Of a DNA stretch of 28,645 nucleotides, positions 22,954 through 28,645 are shown in pieces. Position 1 is the stretch's first letter, and each line of letters starts with the position of its first letter. The position numbers and the translations under genes were made by a program. The notes beneath the pieces were generated by a model. The model ran no database searches. It saw nothing but the letters and a program-made list of their open reading frames with translations, and had not been told where the DNA came from. The DNA is taken from the NCBI GenBank assembly GCA_009786295.1, contig WQTN01000141.1, positions 1 to 28,645 of the forward strand. The letters run 5' to 3'. This stretch comes from Methanomassiliicoccaceae archaeon (GTDB lineage Archaea > Thermoplasmatota > Thermoplasmata > Methanomassiliicoccales > Methanomethylophilaceae).

Positions 22954-22962
22954 GGATATAAT
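22954..22962 (-). promoter_or_regulatory. TATA box of the nitrogenase-like operon
   Basis: ATTATATCC on the - strand is about 35 bp before the ATG at 22923, giving a leader of about 10 nt. It touches the palindromic operator just upstream, so a bound regulator would cover the TFB/TATA region. Confidence 0.55.
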
Positions 22963-22983
22963 GTTGGCTGTTACATCCAACAT
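22961..22983. promoter_or_regulatory. Palindromic operator at the nitrogenase-like promoter
   Basis: The core TTGGCTGTTACATCCAA (22964-22980) is symmetric as TTGGnTGTnACAnCCAA, and the symmetry extends by three more base pairs on each side (ATG before, CAT after). It lies directly upstream of the TATA box and about 28 bp from the TATA box of the divergent mntA-like gene, so it could act on both. One near-identical copy is at 19357-19373. Confidence 0.7.
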
Positions 22984-23007
22984 TCTTCATTTTCGGACAC
23001 AGACAGA

Positions 23008-23014
23008 TTTAAAC
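23008..23014 (+). promoter_or_regulatory. TATA box of the orphan mntA-like gene
   Basis: TTTAAAC begins 29 bp before the ATG at 23037, predicting a leaderless mRNA. The paralogous mntA at 24080 has TTAAAC at exactly the same distance. Confidence 0.55.
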
Positions 23015-23036
23015 GATACAAAACATATATCATGCT

Positions 23037-23348
23037 ATGCCTCCAGTGGTCCATAAAAGACACTCTATCGACGAACTTAGATCTATAGTCGGGCCAGTGG
23101 CGGAAAGGTACGGAGTTGATAAAGTATACCTTTTCGGCTCAGTAGCAAGAGGAGATTACACTGAGAACAGCGACTATGACTTCTGCATAGAGTTGGGCAA
23201 AATACGCGACCTGATCGAACTGTCTGGTTTTTTTCAGGACCTCCGCGAGGCCATAGGTTGCGAAATAGACCTTGTGGATACACAATCAATAGATGATGAA
23301 TTCTTAGCAACAATAATGTCCGAAGGAGTTATTGTGCATGGGCAATAG
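23037..23348 (+). CDS. Orphan MntA-like minimal nucleotidyltransferase
   Basis: A 103-aa protein with the nucleotidyltransferase motif FGSVARGDYTENSDYDF and a later EIDLVD supplying the third acidic residue. In MntA-HepT pairs this antitoxin adds AMP groups to a Tyr of HepT. No HepT gene follows it on this strand. It is very similar along its whole length to the MntA at 23772-24080 (HKRH, EELRSIV, EKYGVDKVYLFGSVARGD), so the two arose by duplication. It may be a remnant, or a second antitoxin acting on the nearby HepT. Confidence 0.8.
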   Translation: MPPVVHKRHSIDELRSIVGPVAERYGVDKVYLFGSVARGDYTENSDYDFCIELGKIRDLIELSGFFQDLREAIGCEIDLVDTQSIDDEFLATIMSEGVIVHGQ

Positions 23349-23428
23349 CTCCTCGCCCTGCATTTGCCTGCGTAATGCTGAGGGGATATTGCAAGAGGTT
23401 CATGGATACACTCAAAAGAGTTGCAGCA

Positions 23429-23779
23429 TTAGGATTTTTCAAGCTCGCACAGAATTCTCTTGCAGGTTTTTTTAAGCAGGGGGATATCTTCTGTGATAGA
23501 AACCCATATCGTTTCCATGTCTATTTTGTGATATATGTGTGCGATGTCATCCCTTGTTTCTCTTATCTCTCTCCATTTTATCTCCGGGTATTTTTCTGTC
23601 AATTCCTTAGAGAGAGGCTTGATGGCTTCTCCGATCTGGCTTATATAGAAAGAGCAAACGTTGTGATAGTGCACATTTTCCATGAAGTCTTCGATATCAT
23701 TACCGAATGTGTTCATCGCATCTTCGATCATATCGCAGTATATGATGATGCTTTTTATCTGAAAGGCGTCCTTACCCAT
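23429..23779 (-). CDS. hepT: HepT-like toxin (DUF86 HEPN RNase)
   Basis: A 116-aa helical protein with the HEPN signature RX4HXY as RDDIAHIY (Arg76, His81, Tyr83) and the typical following HKID. HepT proteins cut RNA and are silenced when MntA AMPylates the motif Tyr. It overlaps its mntA by 8 bp (ATGGGTAA), the usual coupling of this toxin-antitoxin module. The opposite-strand open frame of 142 codons over the same DNA is a shadow. Confidence 0.85.
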   Translation of the reverse strand: MGKDAFQIKSIIIYCDMIEDAMNTFGNDIEDFMENVHYHNVCSFYISQIGEAIKPLSKELTEKYPEIKWREIRETRDDIAHIYHKIDMETIWVSITEDIPLLKKTCKRILCELEKS

Positions 23780-24080
23780 AGATTTTCACTCGCTCTTTCA
23801 TAATATTATCCATAAGATCAGGATCTATCTGTTTTGTGCTGACAATATCCACTTCATGCCCTAGGGCATCGCACAGATCCAATCGAAATCCCGTCAGGAC
23901 GAATGCGCTTCGTATCTTCCCTTTTTCTATGTAAAAATCGTAATCGCTGTCCTCATCGTGGTCCCCTCTGGCAACAGAACCGAAAAGATACACTTTATCT
24001 ACTCCGTATTTTTCTGCCACGGGAGCAACTATTGATCTCAATTCTTCGATAGTATGCCTTTTGTGAGCTTCTGAGAACAT
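23772..24080 (-). CDS. mntA: MntA-like antitoxin nucleotidyltransferase
   Basis: A 102-aa minimal nucleotidyltransferase with FGSVARGDHDEDSDYDF and EVDIVS, the antitoxin partner of the overlapping hepT. An ATG at 24101 would add seven residues. I prefer 24080 because the protein then starts M-x4-HKRH exactly like its paralogue at 23037, and because TTAAAC (24103-24108) lies at the same spacing from this ATG as in that gene, predicting a leaderless mRNA. Confidence 0.85.
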   Translation of the reverse strand: MFSEAHKRHTIEELRSIVAPVAEKYGVDKVYLFGSVARGDHDEDSDYDFYIEKGKIRSAFVLTGFRLDLCDALGHEVDIVSTKQIDPDLMDNIMKERVKIYG

Positions 24081-24294
24081 AACGTCATATCTGCCTTGCA
24101 TAGTTTAAGTTTTCCTCTTTGCTCGGATTTTTGAACCTGCGGCCGATATCGGCCAACTTCATTCCGCGGCAGACTGGGCAGAGAGCTATGATTCAGTATG
24201 AAATGTATCTCGGTCTGATTGTCAGAGGTCAATGTAAGTGTTTCGGTAGCGAACTGCAAGGGTCAGAAAGAATTATTGCTGGCCATTACAGATA

Positions 24295-24927
24295 TCAATA
24301 TGAATGCTCTGCGCGCCTTTTTACCTCAGGGGGCACCGGGAGCCTGATGTTCGCTAGATTCTCCGACACATCGTCCCTGTCAAAGAGCTTTATTATGGCC
24401 TCACAGTGAGACTCTTTCTCTTCGTCGCTACCGATGATGCCATCCTTCAGCATGAATGATGTTATGCCGTGGTCATATGCCCCAAAATATGTGGCCATGA
24501 CGCAAAGCTGGGCTACGAGCCCCGCTATCAATATACAATCGCATCCGCAGCCTTTGACCACTTCCGCGAGGCGTGAGTCGTTGAAAGAATTCATATGCTT
24601 CTTGTGGACAACTATATCCTTCGGGGATATAGACAAACCCTGCACATACTCATCCCCGTCGTCCGCATCATAAACGACGCATTCACCCTTTCCATCATAT
24701 TCTACGAATATTACGGGCCTGTCGGCCTCCCTGAAGGATTCTATGGCGAAGTTTATGGTATCCATATGTTTCTCGGTGAGCTCCCTGATCTTTGTGCGTC
24801 CGTTCCCCATGAATTTGCGTTGGACGTCCACAATGACCAATGCGATCTTCCTGTCCTTCTTCTCTGGCACCATCATTGATCCGACCTCTCCGAATCGCTC
24901 TGCCGCCCGCAAGTGCGAGTTTGGCAT
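24295..24927 (-). CDS. Isochorismatase-fold cysteine hydrolase
   Basis: A 210-aa hydrolase of the family that includes nicotinamidase and isochorismatase. The catalytic Asp34 (VIVDVQ), a Lys at 109-110 (VVHKKHMNSF) and Cys142 (GLVAQLCVMAT) form the expected triad. The substrate cannot be read: the nicotinamidase metal-site pattern DxH is not evident, so a general amidase or N-carbamoyl hydrolase is possible. I chose the ATG at 24927 because the shared TATA box is 25 bp away; ATGs at 24876 and 24873 are alternatives. It is divergent from the Dcd-family gene. Confidence 0.8.
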   Translation of the reverse strand: MPNSHLRAAERFGEVGSMMVPEKKDRKIALVIVDVQRKFMGNGRTKIRELTEKHMDTINFAIESFREADRPVIFVEYDGKGECVVYDADDGDEYVQGLSISPKDIVVHKKHMNSFNDSRLAEVVKGCGCDCILIAGLVAQLCVMATYFGAYDHGITSFMLKDGIIGSDEEKESHCEAIIKLFDRDDVSENLANIRLPVPPEVKRRAEHSY

Positions 24928-24948
24928 TGTAAGACAGATTATGAAACC

Positions 24949-24954
24949 TTATAA
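24949..24954. promoter_or_regulatory. Single TATA box serving two divergent leaderless genes
   Basis: TTATAA is self-complementary. Its centre is about 25 bp from the ATG at 24927 on - and about 25 bp from the ATG at 24977 on +. Both genes would therefore be leaderless and driven from the same element. No second TATA box is visible in the 49 bp between the two start codons. Confidence 0.6.
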
Positions 24955-24976
24955 ACGATACGGCATATGCGACACC

Positions 24977-25465
24977 ATGGCAATACTTTCAGACAAGGAC
25001 ATACTGGCCGGAATGAAATCCGGATATCTGGGCATCAGCGATTATCATGAAAGAGGGCTGACTCCCAACGGCTATGACCTAAGGGTATCCGAGATATCAG
25101 TGAGAGGGGATCCAGAGATCAAAAGAGAAGGCGTTGTCAAGATACCTCCGAGGACAATGTTCTATGTCTCCACCATAGAAAGGGTGCGCATGCCGAAGGA
25201 TGTCTGCGCACAGCTGTGGATGAGGACCACCTGGATCAGAAAGGGATGCATAGGAGCTTTCGGAAAGATCGATGCAGGTTTCGAAGGGACACTGACGCTC
25301 GGCGCATACAACGCAACGGACGATTGTGTGGAGATACCCATAGGAGAAAGGTTCTGCCAGATGATATTCGAGACCTTGACCACCTCTTCTGACAAAGATT
25401 ATGCTCAGAGAAGCGGCAACTATCAGGGGCAGACAGGCGTTACATTGGATCCGATAAAAAAATAA
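24977..25465 (+). CDS. dcd: dCTP deaminase / dUTPase family protein, catalytic Glu replaced
   Basis: A 162-aa protein of the Dcd/Dut trimer family. The start LSDKDILAGMKSGYLGI, TPNGYDLRV, the nucleotide-binding segment RTTWIRKG, IDAGFEGTLTL, IPIGERFCQMIF and the C-terminal YQGQTGVTLDP all fit. In dCTP deaminases the strand after DPGF/DAGF ends in a catalytic Glu (TLEL or VLEF); here that place is Gly109 (LTLGAYN), and the RSS motif is RTT. Deamination may therefore be lost, leaving dUTP hydrolysis or another nucleotide activity. Start at 24977 is set by the TATA box 25 bp upstream; longer in-frame starts run into the divergent gene. Confidence 0.75.
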   Translation: MAILSDKDILAGMKSGYLGISDYHERGLTPNGYDLRVSEISVRGDPEIKREGVVKIPPRTMFYVSTIERVRMPKDVCAQLWMRTTWIRKGCIGAFGKIDAGFEGTLTLGAYNATDDCVEIPIGERFCQMIFETLTTSSDKDYAQRSGNYQGQTGVTLDPIKK

Positions 25466-25514
25466 TTCGGGGGTCAGCCCAACAAAACCTCTTTCCATAT
25501 TCTGGCTGAGAAAA

Positions 25515-26726
25515 TCATGCTGTCCCGACCAGCCAATCGATCACATTGATTATGTCAACATTGTCTTCGGATCCCAGCCCCAAGCGGTCCATTGTGAGTA
25601 TTGTTCTTTTACCCGGACTGTTCAGTTCTCTGAACGGCCTTATCTCTCTTTCCCTTGTATTTTCATCCAAAATCGTCATGGATACCTGATAATATTCCTT
25701 CTTTCCGCTTTTTGCCGCAACAAAATCTATCTCTCTGTTCCCGATTTTTCCTGTATGCACAGAGTAGCCTCTTCTTAGAAGTTCTAAATATACTACATTT
25801 TCAATAGATCGGCCGATGTCCCTTGAATACTCGCCTATCGCCGCATTCCTCATTCCGAGGTCTGTGCAATAATATATGGAAGGTGTAGTAAGCACTGTCT
25901 TCCCTTTCAGATCAAAGCGCTTTGCTTGGTAGAACATCAGTGATTCGCATATCGTCTGCAGATAACTCTCAGCAGTCTTGTCATCTATCTTTAATTCTCG
26001 GGATACCGAACTCCCCGATATTGGGTTGCCCATTTCTGAAAACAGGTAGTCTATGACCCTCTCCAGCGTCCGCACGTCTGTCAATTTCTTTCGGTATGCG
26101 ATATCTTTGAACATTATATCCAAGCGAATGGCGTTCACGATCTCGAAAGCATCATCTTTGGACATATCCGCCCTTAGTTTGGGCATCGAACCCGTGGAGA
26201 TATAGTCCCCAAAAGCCTTTTCGTTGTCTTCGAGAGAGTTAAGTTCCTTGAATTCCTTGAAAGAGAGCGGCAGAACATGGATCGGAATGGATCTCCCGGT
26301 AAGATAAGTGGATAAATCCGTGGACAGCATATAGGCGTTCGACCCAGTGACATATATGTCTGCATCCGTATCGATCATCAGCGAATCGATGACCCTTTCC
26401 CAACCGGGTACGTTCTGTATCTCATCTAAGAAAATATAGGATCCTTTTTCAGATACTTTTGATATTAGGTGATCATACAACAGATCTTCGCCAAGAAGGT
26501 GTTTGTTCTTTTTCGAGTCGAAGTTGAGATATGTTATCCTTTCTTCCTTTACTCCATTTTCAATAAGTCTGTCCATAAACTGCTGCAGAAGCGTCGATTT
26601 TCCACTTCTCCTCATACCTGTTATCACTTTCACAAGGTCTGTCTGGTCTTTATATCTCATCAACTTTTCAACATAATCTTCGCGGATGATGGTGTCTTTT
26701 GCCACAATGATAGGTATGCATTTCAA
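25515..26726 (-). CDS. AAA-type ATPase with DUF4143 domain
   Basis: A 403-aa protein of the common archaeal/bacterial family with an N-terminal AAA_14 ATPase and C-terminal DUF4143. Walker A is TGMRRSGKST (near residue 36), Walker B YIFLDEIQNVPGWE (near 93), sensor YVTGSNAYML, and LPLSFKEF. The C-terminal half contains a winged-helix-like segment (SGSSVSRELKIDDKTAESYL) and a nuclease-like REIDFV motif in the DUF4143 part. The biological role of the family is unsettled. The gene stands alone; three spaced inverted repeats directly upstream suggest self-regulation. Confidence 0.85.
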   Translation of the reverse strand: MKCIPIIVAKDTIIREDYVEKLMRYKDQTDLVKVITGMRRSGKSTLLQQFMDRLIENGVKEERITYLNFDSKKNKHLLGEDLLYDHLISKVSEKGSYIFLDEIQNVPGWERVIDSLMIDTDADIYVTGSNAYMLSTDLSTYLTGRSIPIHVLPLSFKEFKELNSLEDNEKAFGDYISTGSMPKLRADMSKDDAFEIVNAIRLDIMFKDIAYRKKLTDVRTLERVIDYLFSEMGNPISGSSVSRELKIDDKTAESYLQTICESLMFYQAKRFDLKGKTVLTTPSIYYCTDLGMRNAAIGEYSRDIGRSIENVVYLELLRRGYSVHTGKIGNREIDFVAAKSGKKEYYQVSMTILDENTREREIRPFRELNSPGKRTILTMDRLGLGSEDNVDIINVIDWLVGTA

Positions 26727-26735
26727 TAATAAATA

Positions 26736-26822
26736 TTTTCGGAAATAATTCCGAAAAAAATCTGAAAAATAATTTTTTCGGAAGTAATTCCGAAAAAATA
26801 AAGAAATTGAATTGTTTCGGAA
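26736..26822. repeat. Three TTTCGGAA elements at exact 39-bp spacing; two are full inverted repeats
   Basis: TTTCGGAA occurs at 26737, 26776 and 26815. The first two are left arms of palindromes: TTTTCGGAA-ATAA-TTCCGAAAA (26736-26757) and an 11-bp-arm version with spacer GTAA (26773-26798). The third has only the left arm, with a decayed right side. The site nearest the ATPase would lie over its predicted transcription start and the second over an AT-rich TATA candidate near 26764-26778. This fits an operator array; a cruciform or attachment site is an alternative. Confidence 0.75.
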
Positions 26823-26973
26823 ACAGGTACGAACATATAGAAAACATTACAGAAATAGTGCATCGCATCATTGCAGGTTGTATCTGCATGTCGAAAACGT
26901 TCTTGCCATCATTTGACGCAGACGGATCTTAACTTCCCGCTATACACCACACCGCATAGAGTGGCACTGATTT

Positions 26974-27978
26974 TTATCTCTCTTTTTTTATATCAAAAAC
27001 GTAAACGCTCATGGTCGGAGAATATGTTTTCAGTTCCGTTACCGCACTGATCGTTATCTCAAACCCATCTGCTGCGGCATCACTTGTTATCTTTTCGGCA
27101 AGATCATCGAGTTCCGACCTTTCGGTTATCTTGTGAAGATGTATCGTGCCTCCTGCCTTTGTCTTTGAAAGCGCAACGGTAAGAAATGAATCTGCAGTCT
27201 GAGGCAGATTCATTATTACCCGATCGGCATCGGGAAGGCCTCTGACCGCTTCGACAGCATCGCCTGTTATCGGAATGATATTCTCCACCCTGTTAAGCTC
27301 CATGTTCCTTCTGACGAATATCTCCGCTTCGGGATTGATGTCTATCGAGTAGACGACTTTGGGTCTGGCTTTTTTGCATATAACCAATCCGAACGGCGCA
27401 ACCCCCGCGAACATATCTATTATCGTCTCTCCGTCTTTCACCAGAGATGTCGTCCTGGACCTTTCGGTCGCAAGCCTCGGGTTGAAATATACCTTCGAGG
27501 GATCAACCGCGATCCTCACGCCGAATTCCTTGTGAACCGTTTCCGATGTTCCCTTACCGGCTATCTGCTCAAGCTCCCTTATCCTTAGGTCCCCCTTGAC
27601 CCCCGAATCCATCATCACCGTTCTTATCGATCTGTTGACGGAGATCACGGCCTCGCCTATCTTGTGCTTGTATTGCAAAAGCGGGTCCGGCAGCTTTATT
27701 ATCGCCACATCGCCGATGATATCAAAAGAAGTGGGAAGTTCCTGCCTGAGATCTTCCGGTATCTCCAGCATCTCTTTGTAATCCGTCGGGGTCTGTTCAA
27801 GAAGTTCCAGGTCCGCTTCGACCGTTTCGTATCCTTCGTATCTCTCTCCCAGTATCGGGATGATGAGGGACCGTTCATCCGAGCCTATCTTTCTTCTTAT
27901 ATCGAGCATGCCCTTGGACAGCAGGTCCGCTCTTACGCGTTCTCCTTCTTTCTTCGGAACACGTATGCATGCGGGCAT
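26974..27978 (-). CDS. trm5: tRNA (guanine37-N1)-methyltransferase Trm5
   Basis: A 334-aa archaeal Trm5 that methylates G37 next to the anticodon, preventing frameshifts. The N-terminal RVPKKEGERVRADLLSKGML matches the D1 region; then come VYFNPRLATERSR, the S-adenosylmethionine motif IDMFAGVAPFG, SIDINPEAEIFVRRNMELN, and the catalytic-loop MNLPQTADSFL. I chose the ATG at 27978, one base after the dphB stop, because GAGG lies 6 bp before it and the protein then begins like its family; an ATG at 27990 would overlap dphB by 11 bp. Confidence 0.9.
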   Translation of the reverse strand: MPACIRVPKKEGERVRADLLSKGMLDIRRKIGSDERSLIIPILGERYEGYETVEADLELLEQTPTDYKEMLEIPEDLRQELPTSFDIIGDVAIIKLPDPLLQYKHKIGEAVISVNRSIRTVMMDSGVKGDLRIRELEQIAGKGTSETVHKEFGVRIAVDPSKVYFNPRLATERSRTTSLVKDGETIIDMFAGVAPFGLVICKKARPKVVYSIDINPEAEIFVRRNMELNRVENIIPITGDAVEAVRGLPDADRVIMNLPQTADSFLTVALSKTKAGGTIHLHKITERSELDDLAEKITSDAAADGFEITISAVTELKTYSPTMSVYVFDIKKER

Positions 27979-27979
27979 G

Positions 27980-28645
27980 TCAATCCTCATCTTTTATTAT
28001 CTCTTTGGGAGCCCCGGCGAAGTCCACCAAGGCGTAAGCTTCCATGAAATGCAAATCGCCTGGTATCACGAGCGTTTGGAGCGGTGCCCCAAGATCCTTC
28101 TTTATCAGATCCTGCGGGTACCCCGCGAATATCTTCTCGTTCTTTGATCCTACATTGGATGCGACACATATCAGGGTCTTATCGGTTATCAGATCTTCTT
28201 TCCACTTGTTCTCTCCCTCTATCAGCCATTCCAGGGCCTGGTGGGCCGTCATATAGCGGAGCTCGTCCGCCCTGATGTCCAAAAGGATCATCGTGTGCAG
28301 GCCGCGGTCCTTGTTCTGCTTGATGTTATCATAAGGCGACTTCGGCTGATAGCCTGCTTCCAGGAACGGCAGGGTCACGGTCCTTCCGAATTTGTACGGC
28401 TGGAGGCCTAGGGATGTCGGGCAGGCTCCGAATATCGATACTCCATGTATCAGCCTGATAGGTATCCCTTCCTCCTTCGCCTGTATCCTGAGGTCGACGT
28501 GCGTGGTGGCCAGCATTGTATCTCCGGCAGTGATGAACCCTACTCTCATCGACCTTGCGTCGCGGATGATCATGTCCTCTTCTTCCACATGCTGCCTGTG
28601 AAGGATGTCGATCTTCTTGCCTATGGCCTCTTCGAGGTCCTTTAC
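27980..28645 (-). CDS. dphB: Diphthine synthase DphB (5' end outside window)
   Basis: The 221 C-terminal residues of an enzyme of about 265. DphB methylates the modified histidine of elongation factor 2 during diphthamide synthesis. The tetrapyrrole-methylase fold motifs FITAGDTMLATTHVDLRIQA, LIHGVSIFGACPTSLGLQPYKFGRTVTLPF, and the C-terminal DLGAPLQTLVIPGDLHFMEAYAL are typical. The frame stays open to the right edge and the residues there (KDLEEAIGKKIDIL) fit DphB, so the GTG at 28588 is not the start. The gene continues beyond the window and is coupled to trm5. Confidence 0.92.
   Translation of the reverse strand, partial: VKDLEEAIGKKIDILHRQHVEEEDMIIRDARSMRVGFITAGDTMLATTHVDLRIQAKEEGIPIRLIHGVSIFGACPTSLGLQPYKFGRTVTLPFLEAGYQPKSPYDNIKQNKDRGLHTMILLDIRADELRYMTAHQALEWLIEGENKWKEDLITDKTLICVASNVGSKNEKIFAGYPQDLIKKDLGAPLQTLVIPGDLHFMEAYALVDFAGAPKEIIKDED

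Noticed and set aside
24081..24294. Possible small genes between mntA and the hydrolase (73 codons on -, 96 codons on +)
   Set aside because: Both run into neighbouring genes, have no recognisable domain, and lack start signals.
26736..26798. NrpR (nitrogen repressor) operators
   Set aside because: The known NrpR site is GGAA-N6-TTCC; the palindromes here have only four bases between GGAA and TTCC, and the downstream gene has no nitrogen link.

Overview
The window looks like a chromosome segment of a methanogenic archaeon, most likely a Thermoplasmata-type methanogen such as a member of Methanomassiliicoccales. The archaeal assignment rests on the gene content: archaeal CobY, CbiS, archaeal-type CobT, Trm5 and DphB. 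It is also supported by TATA boxes placed about 25 bp from start codons, giving leaderless or nearly leaderless mRNAs. The order-level assignment is inference, from corrinoid salvage, HypF and nitrogenase-like genes in a mid-GC genome. No rRNA, tRNA, CRISPR array, transposase or phage gene was seen.

Region 1 (366-5411, + strand) is a tight run of four genes: a methylthioadenosine/methylthioinosine phosphorylase, hypF for [NiFe]-hydrogenase maturation, a divergent phosphoglycerate-mutase-like phosphohydrolase, and cobT. Region 2 (5463-11317, - strand) is transcribed toward cobT. It holds almost the whole lower-ligand and nucleotide-loop branch of cobalamin synthesis: cobD (threonine-phosphate decarboxylase), cbiB, cbiS (CbiZ-CobZ fusion), cobS with a Pro/Gln-rich N-terminal extension of about 195 residues, cobY, and a small Cys-ended unknown. 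No corrin-ring genes are present, so the set reads as salvage and assembly from imported corrinoids.

Region 3 (11318-12585) holds a membrane-anchored exported protein of unknown function. It is preceded by two identical hairpin repeats 63 bp apart and followed by a strong terminator hairpin.

Region 4 (12586-22923, - strand) is the most unusual part. A NifH-NifD fusion and a NifK-like partner are followed by a protein with two DUF4430-like repeats. Next come a BtuF-type binding protein, a BtuC-type permease fused to a large extracellular beta-propeller, a BtuD-type ATPase and a sirtuin. The binding protein and the permease share a similar extracellular domain at their N termini. The two promoters of this region carry the same 17-bp palindrome, TTGGnTGTnACAnCCAA, which suggests one regulator controls the nitrogenase-like enzyme and the transporter. 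I read this as a candidate undescribed import-and-reduce system for a corrinoid, other tetrapyrrole or metal complex; the substrate is unknown.

Region 5 (23037-28645) contains an orphan MntA, a convergent MntA-HepT toxin-antitoxin pair, and an isochorismatase-fold hydrolase and a Dcd/dUTPase-family protein that share one bidirectional TATA box. These are followed by a DUF4143-type ATPase behind three 39-bp-spaced operator-like repeats. The window ends with trm5 and a dphB gene cut by the window edge.
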